Of a stretch of 5,477 nucleotides of DNA, positions 1 through 5,054 are shown piece by piece (within the stretch, counting starts at the first letter, position 1; each line of letters starts with the position of its first letter). The stretch is from assembly GCA_019308525.1 (NCBI GenBank), contig JAFDIC010000285.1:1-5477 (forward strand). Direction: 5' to 3'. This stretch comes from Deltaproteobacteria bacterium (lineage in GTDB: Bacteria; Desulfobacterota; DSM-4660; Desulfatiglandales; HGW-15). Below the pieces are notes generated by a model that worked only from the letters and a program-made list of their open reading frames with translations, did not search any database and was not told the DNA's origin. The translations under genes and the position numbers were made by a program.

Positions 1-234
1 AAGGGAATCCCGGAAGAAGAGATAACCTTGAAACAGATTGTCCGTTTGGGCATCTATCAATACAGGGTCGATCGGGCAATCCAATTATACAAGGAAGGCC
101 TTGGCTCACTGGGGTATGTGGCGGAACAGATGGGAATTGAGAAACAGGATCTTATACGAGAAGCACGGCATCGCAACATCGATCCGGAGTTTTCTGAGCA
201 AACGGTTGAAGAGGAACTTTCGGAATGGCAATAA
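1..234 (+). CDS. UPF0175-type antitoxin, 5' end outside the window
   Basis: The reading frame is open from base 1 to the stop at 232-234 and codes for 77 residues. A TTG at 28 is available as a start, but codons before it (KGIPEEEIT) continue sensibly into the family pattern, so the gene probably begins upstream of the window. Visible features are KQIVRLGIYQYRVDRA, then LYKEGLGSLGYVAEQMGI, a helix-turn-helix-like stretch, then an acidic tail ending SEWQ. This matches the style of UPF0175 proteins, small DNA-binding antitoxins usually encoded directly before DUF3368 PIN-like toxins. The next gene overlaps it by 10 bases and does begin like DUF3368, which supports the call. The family role (neutralising and autoregulating the toxin) is general knowledge, not shown here. 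The toxin partner is broken, so this antitoxin may now be an orphan. Confidence 0.7.
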   Translation, partial: KGIPEEEITLKQIVRLGIYQYRVDRAIQLYKEGLGSLGYVAEQMGIEKQDLIREARHRNIDPEFSEQTVEEELSEWQ

Positions 235-488
235 GCGCTGTTTCAAACGCGGGACCTCTTATGGTCTTCTCAAAACTCAACATCTTGTACTTATTAAAAG
301 AACTTTACGGGCAAGTTGAGGTTCCATTATCTGTTTATAGAGAGACTGGGGAGTTGGGGACGACCTCAAATATTCAAATAACTTTGGGTGGGCACCTATG
401 GCGCAGTGCGTTAGTGCGGCAGAAGCACGGTTCTTCGTTTCTGGGGAAGCATTACAATTACGCCAGGGGTGGCCCTGAACCTGAGTAA
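225..488 (+). pseudogene. Truncated DUF3368 (PIN-like) toxin
   Basis: ATG at 225 overlaps the end of the upstream antitoxin gene by 10 bases, the usual translationally coupled arrangement. The first ~40 residues look like DUF3368: AVSNAGPL at the N-terminus (position of the first PIN metal-binding carboxylate, here Asn8), then KLNILYLLKELYGQVEVPLSVYRE. After about base 345 family similarity stops, and the frame runs on for some 45 unrelated residues (LGGHLWRSALVRQKHG and so on) to a stop at 486-488. DUF3368 proteins are normally about 150-160 residues, so the later acidic residues of the PIN active site are missing. I read this as a toxin gene cut off by a deletion or recombination, with a foreign 3' end fused in frame. 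A ribonuclease function is therefore unlikely. Confidence 0.65.
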
Positions 489-666
489 GTCAGGAATGGT
501 ACCAGGGGATGAAAGCGAAGTTTATCAGCGAGATTGAAGGCGGGCTACAATAAGCTGAGGAAACGCTGCGTCAGATGAAAATACTGGAGAATGGAGGTAT
601 TGTTGCTGAAGCCAAGATGAGAGGCATTGGGGAGGAGGCTGAGGAGGGGGGACTCCCTGTTCCTGA
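341..666 (+). pseudogene. Decayed coding sequence, unidentified
   Basis: Frame 2 reads as protein-like sequence interrupted by stops at about 476-478, 482-484 and 551-553. The pieces are GDDLKYSNNFGWAPMAQCVS with a following AAEARF stretch, then EWYQGMKAKFISEIEGGLQ, then AEETLRQMKILENGGIVAEA followed by GIGEEAEEGGLPVP. The charged, helical character and the continuity of one frame across stops suggest a former gene rather than random sequence. It leads directly into the clearer methyltransferase relic that begins near 667, so it may be an upstream part of the same gene, but I do not recognise the pieces. It is equally possible that it is a second, unrelated gene fragment. No intact start, stop or ribosome binding site is seen. 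Confidence 0.3.
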
Positions 667-1048
667 TTCGAACCGAATACGTTGGAGCCCAAGATCAACC
701 TTCTCGAGAGCCAGATCAATGATCTGAAGTTAAAGAGGGGCGGTTCTCCCCTAGGGAGGACAGGAGGCTTGTGGATATCCCTGGGTGATGTTTGGGAGTT
801 CTTGAAGCGCTTGAACTAGATTATTGAAGAGGGGAGCTATGCGCCCAACATAGATGATGGTATACTTTTAGACATAGCGCCGCTTTGGGAGCTGATACCA
901 TCGTGGCAGAAGGAGGTGAAAAAAGGCCCAGGAGGCGTTAGGGCGGGACTATGGTTGGGGTTGTCAGGCCATGGACCACCGGTCGGACCGGGTGGAAGAA
1001 AAATGGAAAACCAACAAGTCCTATGCAATAGCACATGGGCTTGACTAA
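667..1048 (+). pseudogene. C-terminal relic of an adenine-specific DNA methyltransferase-type protein
   Basis: Frame 1 from 667 reads EPKINLLESQINDLKLK, then GDVWEFLKRLN, a TAG stop at 817-819 (a CAG-to-TAG change would explain it), then IIEEGSYAPNIDDG and ILLDIAPLWELIPSWQKE. At the run of six A followed by GG (919-926) the sense passes to frame 2, which continues AQEALGRDYGWGCQAMDH, then DRVEEKWKTNKSYAIAHGLD, and stops at 1046-1048. The chain of a DDG...IAPLWELIP motif, a W-containing segment and a closing K-S-x-AIAHGL tail is, as I recall it, the C-terminus of large Eco57I/PglX-like N6-adenine methyltransferases found in restriction and BREX-type defence loci. The catalytic SAM and NPPY motifs lie further N-terminal and are absent. 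The gene is dead: one nonsense codon, one frameshift, no 5' part. Assignment to an exact subfamily is not possible from this tail. Confidence 0.6.
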
Positions 1049-1055
1049 AAGAAAA

Positions 1056-1069
1056 GGCCCTTTCGGGCC
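1056..1069 (-). terminator. Hairpin GGCCC-TTTC-GGGCC, terminator-like on the minus strand
   Basis: A perfect 5-bp GC stem with a four-base loop lies eight bases after the methyltransferase relic stop. Read on the minus strand it is followed by TTTTCTTTT, the layout of an intrinsic terminator for leftward transcription. On the plus strand it has no U-run, so it would not be a classical terminator for the relic. No leftward gene is evident to its right, so it may be a leftover or part of the structured leader ahead of the MNT gene. Confidence 0.3.
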
Positions 1070-1071
1070 GC

Positions 1072-1091
1072 GAAGGTCATATCCGACCTTC
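1072..1091. repeat. Perfect 7-bp inverted repeat GAAGGTC/GACCTTC
   Basis: GAAGGTC at 1072-1078 and GACCTTC at 1085-1091 are exact reverse complements separated by six bases (ATATCC). It lies about 90 bases ahead of the MNT start codon. It could be an operator half-site pair or an RNA hairpin; nothing distinguishes the two. Confidence 0.4.
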
Positions 1092-1116
1092 CACCTCTAC
1101 CGATAGGGAATGATAT

Positions 1117-1152
1117 GCATGAAAACACAGATCTACCTTTCTGTGAACATGC
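1117..1152 (+). promoter_or_regulatory. Two-tier inverted repeat ahead of the MNT gene
   Basis: An outer pair GCATG (1117-1121) / CATGC (1148-1152) encloses an inner pair CACAGA (1126-1131) / TCTGTG (1140-1145). An asymmetric internal loop (AAAA against AA) and an eight-base apical loop separate the parts. It ends 30 bases before the MNT ATG, so it would lie in the 5' leader or the promoter/operator region. Antitoxin genes are commonly autoregulated through such sites, but that role here is inference. Confidence 0.35.
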
Positions 1153-1182
1153 GGTCGCGATAAGTCTGAGCGAGGACTGAGC

Positions 1183-1590
1183 ATGAAAACTCTGAAAAGA
1201 AGTGTCTTGAGGAAGAATGAACGTGAGGGCATTGAGGCCGCCATAAAGAGACTAAAGGAAGAATTTCCCGTGGACAAAATTGTGTTGTTTGGGTCTAAGG
1301 CGCGGGGCGATTATGATGAGCATTCGGACATAGACCTGCTTTTGATTACTGCCCGTCCTCTCCACTGGAAAGAGGAAAAGGCGGTCATAGAGGCTCTATT
1401 CGAAATCGGAATGGAATATGATGTGATCTTCAGCCCTTTGTTCGCCTCAAAGGAGGAATGGGAAGGCGCTTTGTTTAAGAAATTTCCGATTTACAAAGAA
1501 ATCACAAAGGATGGAGCCGGGGGCCAACCCGTGGCAGAGAGATACCGGGCTAGGTGTACTTCAGGGAATGGGACGTCCATAAATATATGA
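1183..1590 (+). CDS. MNT-type nucleotidyltransferase (HEPN-MNT antitoxin class), orphan with altered C-terminus
   Basis: The protein has 135 residues. ATG at 1183 is preceded by GAGGA at 1172-1176, six bases away. A lysine- and arginine-rich helix (to about 27) leads to IVLFGSKARGDYDEHSDIDL (33-52), the minimal nucleotidyltransferase signature. Gly37-Ser38 and Asp49/Asp51 bind metal and nucleotide, and Asp80 in EYDVIFSP is the likely third carboxylate. In HEPN-MNT pairs this antitoxin AMPylates and silences the HEPN ribonuclease. Family members usually end soon after a segment like FPIYKEITKDGA (101-112). Here another 23 residues (GGQPVAERYRARC and on) follow with no family resemblance, and no HEPN ORF follows. 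I infer a deletion that removed the normal stop and the toxin. Catalytic residues are intact, so it could still act, perhaps in trans. A stand-alone nucleotidyltransferase is the alternative. Confidence 0.8.
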   Translation: MKTLKRSVLRKNEREGIEAAIKRLKEEFPVDKIVLFGSKARGDYDEHSDIDLLLITARPLHWKEEKAVIEALFEIGMEYDVIFSPLFASKEEWEGALFKKFPIYKEITKDGAGGQPVAERYRARCTSGNGTSINI

Positions 1591-1693
1591 TTAACTTCGG
1601 AAGCGGGAATTGATGTCCAATAGGCCGGAGAGGGTAGGTCCCACTGGTTTACAAGCAATGTTACCGGAAACGGCCCGCCATACTGGATGCGGG

Positions 1694-1701
1694 AAAGGAG
1701 G
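1694..1701 (+). promoter_or_regulatory. Ribosome binding site that fixes the oxidoreductase start
   Basis: AAAGGAGG sits six bases before the ATG at 1708. It lies inside the coding part that would result from the earlier in-frame ATG at 1687, which has no good Shine-Dalgarno sequence. This argues for 1708 as the real start. Confidence 0.75.
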
Positions 1702-1707
1702 GGGGAT

Positions 1708-3255
1708 ATGGCTGATTACCAGGCAATCGTTGTAGGGAGCGGGGCCGGGGGGCTTTCAGCGGCCTTGGGCCTCTGCCGGCGCGGGATTTCGGTTTTGCTG
1801 CTGGAGGCGATGCCATCTTTCGGGGGGTATCTGAACCCGTTTCGCAGAAGATCCTACATGTTTGACCCGGGGCTGCACTACCTCGGGGAACTCGGCGAGG
1901 GAGCCCGTTTCCGGGGCCTGCTGGACGAACTGGGAATTGGCGATAGGGTGAGCTTTGTGGAGCTGGCCCCGGATAGGTTTGACCGCTATGTCTTCCCTGA
2001 TTACGAGTTTCAGCTTTGCAAGGGGAAAGAGCGTTTCAAGGAGAGGCTTCTGAGGGATTTCCCAAAGGAGGAGCGCGGCATAAATAGATTCTTCCAAGTC
2101 CTGGATAAGATCGTTGAAGCGACGGATGCCTCGGTAAAGATGGGAAAGGGAATCTTCAGCATGCTCGGCTTTCTGCTGAGGCACCCGGTAATGATGAAGT
2201 ACTCCCGCGTCCCTTACCAGAGGCTGCTGGACGAGGTAACCTCCGACAGGCGCCTTCAGGCCGTGCTGAGCGCTCATTGGGCCACCTATGCGCTGCCTCC
2301 GGCGAGGGCCTCGATCGTCATCGCCCTGTTTGTGTGGAATCACTTCCTCCAGGGGGCTTACTACCCTCTGGGTGGAGGCGCGTCCTTTAGGGATGCCTTC
2401 TTAAATGCCCTCAGGGAAGGTGGGGTGGAGATGAAAAACCGCTGCCGGGTTGTGAGGATAGAGAAGAGGGCGAAAGAATTCCGTATTGAGACGGGATCCG
2501 GCGAGGAGTATACGACCCGGGTCGTCATAAGCGATGTGGACCCGGTGATCACGCTGGGAGAACTGACTGACCCAGGGACTGTTCCTTCCAAGATAATGAA
2601 GAAGGTGAAGCGCTTGAGACCCTCACTGGGGGCCTTGCAGGCCTTTGTAGGCACGGACCTGGATCTCCCCTCCATGGGCATAACGGATGCCAATATCCAT
2701 CACTCCGATCACTTTGATATCAACAGGATCTACGACATGGCCGATGCATCCGCGTTTCATGAGAGTGTGCCTTTCTACTTCTTGACCAGCCCGTCCGTGA
2801 AGGACCCCGAGGGAGGTCACGCCCCCCAGGGCCGCCACACCGTCCAGATTGCCACCTTTGTGAAATACGAGAGCTTTGAAAAATGGGCCGGTCTTGTCCC
2901 CATGAAGCGGGGCGAGGAATACAAGGCATTCAAAGAAAGACTGGGAGAAGGCTTCGTGAAGGCGGCAGAGCGATACATCCCCGGCCTTTCAGGACACATG
3001 GAGTGTGTGGAATATGCAACTCCCCTTACCAGTGAATACTGGGTGAATGCCGTGCGCGGTGGATGCTACGGGCCGGAGCAGAGTCCCGACCAGGTGGGCC
3101 CGGGGCGATTCAGCAGTCTCACTTCGGGTATCGAAGGGCTCTTCCTGGCCGGTGCAGGCACCATAGGCGGTGGAATCATGCCGTGCGTATGGTCCGGTGT
3201 GCTGGCGGCACAAAAGGCGGCAAAGCACCTCGGAGTCCCCACCGCGAAGGCGTAA
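1708..3255 (+). CDS. FAD-dependent phytoene dehydrogenase/carotenoid isomerase/RetSat-like oxidoreductase
   Basis: The protein has 515 residues from the ATG at 1708, chosen over 1687 because a strong Shine-Dalgarno lies between them and because MADYQAIVVGSGAGG puts the dinucleotide-binding strand at the N-terminus as usual. The Rossmann motif GSGAGG is at 10-15, the acidic residue ending the second strand is Glu33, and SFGGYL follows at 37-42. The C-terminal FAD motif GIEGLFLAGAGTIGGG is near 474-489, followed by MPCVWSGVLAAQKAAKHLG. Length and both motifs fit the COG1233 group: CrtI-type desaturases, CrtISO isomerases and retinol saturases. Middle segments (FYFLTSPSVKDP, HTVQIATF) resemble the CrtISO/RetSat branch more than classical CrtI. 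Substrate is unknown; a polyene or other isoprenoid at the membrane surface is likely. No other carotenoid gene (crtB, crtE) is in the window, so a carotenoid pathway is not shown. The gene is intact and GC-rich compared with its flanks. Confidence 0.85.
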   Translation: MADYQAIVVGSGAGGLSAALGLCRRGISVLLLEAMPSFGGYLNPFRRRSYMFDPGLHYLGELGEGARFRGLLDELGIGDRVSFVELAPDRFDRYVFPDYEFQLCKGKERFKERLLRDFPKEERGINRFFQVLDKIVEATDASVKMGKGIFSMLGFLLRHPVMMKYSRVPYQRLLDEVTSDRRLQAVLSAHWATYALPPARASIVIALFVWNHFLQGAYYPLGGGASFRDAFLNALREGGVEMKNRCRVVRIEKRAKEFRIETGSGEEYTTRVVISDVDPVITLGELTDPGTVPSKIMKKVKRLRPSLGALQAFVGTDLDLPSMGITDANIHHSDHFDINRIYDMADASAFHESVPFYFLTSPSVKDPEGGHAPQGRHTVQIATFVKYESFEKWAGLVPMKRGEEYKAFKERLGEGFVKAAERYIPGLSGHMECVEYATPLTSEYWVNAVRGGCYGPEQSPDQVGPGRFSSLTSGIEGLFLAGAGTIGGGIMPCVWSGVLAAQKAAKHLGVPTAKA

Positions 3256-3306
3256 GACTGCGGGTGGTTTCATAAAGAGAGAGTTGAGACCAAAGGACAA
3301 ACCTCC

Positions 3307-3963
3307 ATGCCCCTTGCCTTTGAATCGCTGAGCCACGGAACCATTGCCTTCGGCTTTTTCAATATAAAGTCAGACATGTTGCTGTTGGACCGCTATTTCC
3401 TGTTTGCCTCTGATTTCTGCCGCTATGTGGGCGAGATCGCCACCGCACCGGCCACGGAGCATTACAAGGGTCAATGGGAAGTTCAGTTCATTGAATCGAG
3501 CGAAGAGATCGGCGACCTGATGGGGGCCATCCACGGGATTCGTTTCACCGGCTTCATCGGCGAACTGTATCGGCTTTTCCCTTTTCCGAGAGACCCGCAG
3601 GACTTCAAACAGAACCCGGAAGGCTGGCGCACCCAGGCCAAGGTGATGCAGATCATCCGAAAGTACGCGCGTCCGATTGGTATCGAGGTCAAGGTGCCAC
3701 CGGGTGGCGAAGACATCGCGTTGGGGGACTATCGCTTCAGCCGCCGCCAGTTCCAGGAGCTACTCACCTATGTTTGGGAGGGAGGCTACCCCGGGTGGCA
3801 GAACGGAATCCGGCCTGCGTATGTGCTGGACCTAAAGGCCAAAATCAAGGACAGCGCCCATCGGTTGTTTGACGCCATGTGTGCAAAGAGGGGTGCGGAC
3901 GGCCCAGGGCCAAATGGGTGTAGGGATGGAAGGGGATCAAGGATCGGCAGCAGGCCGGGGTGA
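3307..3963 (+). CDS. Hypothetical protein beside the oxidoreductase
   Basis: I do not recognise this 218-residue protein. It starts at ATG 3307 with a modest AAAGGA at 3292-3297, nine bases ahead. It begins 51 bases after the oxidoreductase stop on the same strand with no terminator between, so the two are probably co-transcribed. The sequence looks like a soluble folded protein: an N-terminus FESLSHGTIAFGFFNIKSDM rich in aromatics, a charged middle, an IRFTGFIGELYRLFPFPRDP segment, and YVWEGGYPGWQNGIRPAYVL near residues 157-176. There is no signal peptide, membrane segment or obvious catalytic motif. The last ~23 residues (after MCAKRGADG) are Gly/Arg/Pro-rich and look unlike the rest, so the native C-terminus may have ended earlier or been replaced. 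A supporting role for the oxidoreductase is only inferred from position. Confidence 0.75.
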   Translation: MPLAFESLSHGTIAFGFFNIKSDMLLLDRYFLFASDFCRYVGEIATAPATEHYKGQWEVQFIESSEEIGDLMGAIHGIRFTGFIGELYRLFPFPRDPQDFKQNPEGWRTQAKVMQIIRKYARPIGIEVKVPPGGEDIALGDYRFSRRQFQELLTYVWEGGYPGWQNGIRPAYVLDLKAKIKDSAHRLFDAMCAKRGADGPGPNGCRDGRGSRIGSRPG

Positions 3964-3994
3964 GCGTTGAAGCTGGGAAAAGGAAAAAAGTTGA

Positions 3995-4022
3995 TTGACT
4001 GTGGGAGGCTAAAGTGTATACT
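3995..4022 (+). promoter_or_regulatory. Sigma-70-type promoter of the antitoxin-toxin operon
   Basis: TTGACT (3995-4000) and TATACT (4017-4022) are separated by 16 bases, each one base off consensus. The -10 box lies inside the left arm of the palindrome at 4010-4039, and the antitoxin ATG is 34 bases downstream of it. Confidence 0.65.
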
Positions 4023-4039
4023 ACGACATATATACTTTA
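4010..4039. promoter_or_regulatory. Palindromic operator, probably for autorepression
   Basis: TAAAGTGTATA (4010-4020) and TATATACTTTA (4029-4039) are inverted repeats with one mismatch in 11 and an eight-base spacer. The left arm covers the -10 hexamer. Phd/YefM-family antitoxins bind palindromes overlapping their own promoter, so this is the expected autoregulatory site of the downstream pair. Binding itself is inferred. Confidence 0.65.
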
Positions 4040-4056
4040 TCCAGGGTGGGTAAGAC

Positions 4057-4308
4057 ATGAAAGCGTCGGCTAAAGACCTCAGATACAAGACAAGGGAGAT
4101 TATTGCGGCCCTGGAGCGGGGAGAGGAGGTACTCCTCACATACAGGGGCAAGGAAAAGGGCAGAATCATTCCCGTATCAAAGAGGGCCCCCAAGAGTTAC
4201 GAGAAAGAGGAAAACTTTCTATTCGGCATCTGGCGTGAGAATGAGGAGGTGTTCGACGTAGATGCATACGTTGACAAGGTAAGGGGAGGGCGTTTTGGTT
4301 CTCGTTGA
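4057..4308 (+). CDS. Phd/YefM-family antitoxin
   Basis: The protein has 83 residues. ATG at 4057 follows AGGGTGGG at 4043-4050, six bases away. The N-terminal half has the Phd/YefM DNA-binding pattern: SAKDLRYKTREIIAALERGE, then EVLLTYRGKEKGRIIPVSKR, which in this family forms the beta-alpha dimer that binds operator DNA. The C-terminal part (EENFLFGIWRENEEVFDVDA and on) is acidic and aromatic, as expected of the flexible segment that wraps the toxin and blocks its active site. The last 14 bases overlap the toxin gene in another frame, the standard coupled layout. The palindrome over its promoter fits autorepression. The gene appears intact, and the family call is firm; pairing with a VapC-type rather than a RelE-type toxin is also common for these antitoxins. 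Confidence 0.85.
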   Translation: MKASAKDLRYKTREIIAALERGEEVLLTYRGKEKGRIIPVSKRAPKSYEKEENFLFGIWRENEEVFDVDAYVDKVRGGRFGSR

Positions 4309-4675
4309 TACGGATGTTCTTATTTGGTACATGCGCGGCAATGAAAAGGCCAAAGAGGTTATTGATAAGGCAGAGGCTTTCTATATTTCTTCGGTCAATT
4401 ACATGGAACTGCTTCAGGGTATTCGGAACAAGGGGGAACTGAGATCGCTCAGGCATTTCCTGAACCAAAGGCGGATACGGATGGTCCATATAAGTGAAGA
4501 AATCTCTCAAAAGGCCCTGAACTACATGGAAGAGTATGCACTTAGTCACAATCTCAGAATGGCAGATGCGATGATCGCCGCTACGGCCCTGATCCTGGGT
4601 GCAATACTTCTGACCGCAAACGCGAAGCATTACGCTCCAATCAAAGGCATCCAGATCAAACGATTCAGACCATAG
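4295..4675 (+). CDS. vapC: VapC-type PIN-domain ribonuclease toxin
   Basis: The protein has 126 residues and starts at TTG 4295, overlapping the antitoxin gene by 14 bases. A purine-rich AGGGGAGGG at 4282-4290 just upstream serves as ribosome binding site, and the start places VLVDTDVLIWYMRG at the N-terminus as in VapC proteins. PIN carboxylates are visible: Asp5 (with Asp7), Glu38 in VNYMELLQG and Asp91 in LRMADAMIAATAL. LLTANAKHY (105-113) is the usual C-terminal PIN strand, with Asn109 at the fourth position. These bind Mg2+ or Mn2+ for RNA cleavage; known VapC toxins cut tRNA or rRNA and stop translation. Full length and all key residues are present, so it is likely functional and held in check by the upstream antitoxin. 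The RNA target cannot be predicted from sequence. Confidence 0.88.
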   Translation: MVLVDTDVLIWYMRGNEKAKEVIDKAEAFYISSVNYMELLQGIRNKGELRSLRHFLNQRRIRMVHISEEISQKALNYMEEYALSHNLRMADAMIAATALILGAILLTANAKHYAPIKGIQIKRFRP

Positions 4676-4691
4676 AAAATAGGCAGAGATG

Positions 4692-4715
4692 GGGGTCAGG
4701 CCTACACAATCGACA
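4692..4715. repeat. Possible REP-like motif
   Basis: GGGGTCAGGCCTACACAATC, continuing GACA, resembles GGGGTCAGG-headed extragenic repeats often seen in deltaproteobacterial-type genomes and associated with REP-type Y1 transposases. Only one copy is visible in this window and no transposase is present, so the call rests on resemblance alone. Confidence 0.25.
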
Positions 4716-4749
4716 AACAGCTACAAAATCATCGCGAAACACTAAAAAT

Positions 4750-4772
4750 CCGGGACCAAAGGGCCCGGTTTT
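4750..4772 (+). terminator. Rho-independent terminator after the toxin gene
   Basis: CCGGGACC (4750-4757), loop AAA, GGGCCCGG (4761-4768) forms an eight-position stem with one mismatch, followed by TTTT and then GG. It lies 75 bases after the toxin stop. A-runs on the left (4744-4748) would also give weak termination for leftward transcripts. Confidence 0.55.
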
Positions 4773-4822
4773 GGTCTAAGCCCGGAGGGCATGATTTGTT
4801 GTTCTCGCGTTGGCAAAATCCG

Positions 4823-4964
4823 AAATCCGAATCTCGAAATTCGAAACAAAATCAAATATCAAATGTCCTAATGACAAAAACAGAATCTTAATCGCTACGC
4901 CTATTGTTTGGATCATTTGAATTTTGGTCATTAAGTATTGTTTCGGATTTCGTGCTTCGGATTT
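4823..4964. repeat. 142-base imperfect inverted-repeat (MITE-like) element
   Basis: The ends 4823-4849 and 4938-4964 are inverted repeats matching at 24 of 27 positions, built from AAATCCGAA and CGAAAT modules. Inside, TAATGACAAAAA (4869-4880) pairs with its near-complement at 4922-4933 (11 of 12), and CAAATG (4860-4865) pairs with CATTTG (4914-4919). An additional partial copy of the outer module lies at 4815-4822. It has no coding capacity, is AT-rich compared with the genes, and resembles the short CCGAAATCCGAA-type palindromic elements scattered in some Desulfobacterota and Planctomycetes-like genomes. Mobility is inferred; no target duplication was identified. Confidence 0.6.
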
Positions 4965-5004
4965 AGATCCTTTTCATTTCTTAAGGCAGAGCCAATGATC
5001 TCTG

Positions 5005-5025
5005 ACCTGGCCCTGAGGACCAGGT
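5005..5025. repeat. Hairpin ACCTGG/CCAGGT, alternative to the next one
   Basis: ACCTGG (5005-5010) and CCAGGT (5020-5025) are perfect inverted repeats around a nine-base loop. The right arm shares CAGGT with the left arm of the hairpin at 5021-5054, so the two structures cannot form together. Confidence 0.4.
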
Positions 5026-5054
5026 TTCCGTGTTAGAATGAATACGGAAACCTG
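5021..5054. repeat. Long hairpin, 14-bp stem
   Basis: CAGGTTTCCGT (5021-5031) and ACGGAAACCTG (5044-5054) are perfect complements. One G-T pair and two further A-T pairs extend the stem to 14 positions around a six-base loop (AGAATG). It has no T-run after it, so a terminator role is not supported. Confidence 0.55.

Noticed and set aside
837..1034. Minus-strand 65-codon frame
   Set aside because: It is antisense to the methyltransferase relic and its Pro-rich translation has no protein-like pattern.
1687..1707. Earlier ATG at 1687 as start of the oxidoreductase
   Set aside because: The Shine-Dalgarno AAAGGAGG lies between 1687 and 1708, and the family begins directly at the dinucleotide-binding strand, so the seven extra residues are unlikely.
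1591..1707. Remains of a HEPN toxin after the MNT gene
   Set aside because: All three forward frames were read; none shows a recognisable HEPN helix or RxxxxH motif, so no relic is claimed.
1756..2343. 195-codon open frame on the minus strand
   Set aside because: It is antisense to the oxidoreductase, low in family-like sequence and rich in Gln/Arg/Pro as expected of a shadow of a GC-rich gene.
2989..3336. Minus-strand open frame spanning the gap between the two large genes
   Set aside because: It overlaps the conserved FAD motif of the oxidoreductase and has no ribosome binding site or recognisable sequence.
3964..4009. Terminator after the unknown protein
   Set aside because: Only A-rich sequence (GGGAAAAGGAAAAAAG) with no stem was found before the next promoter.
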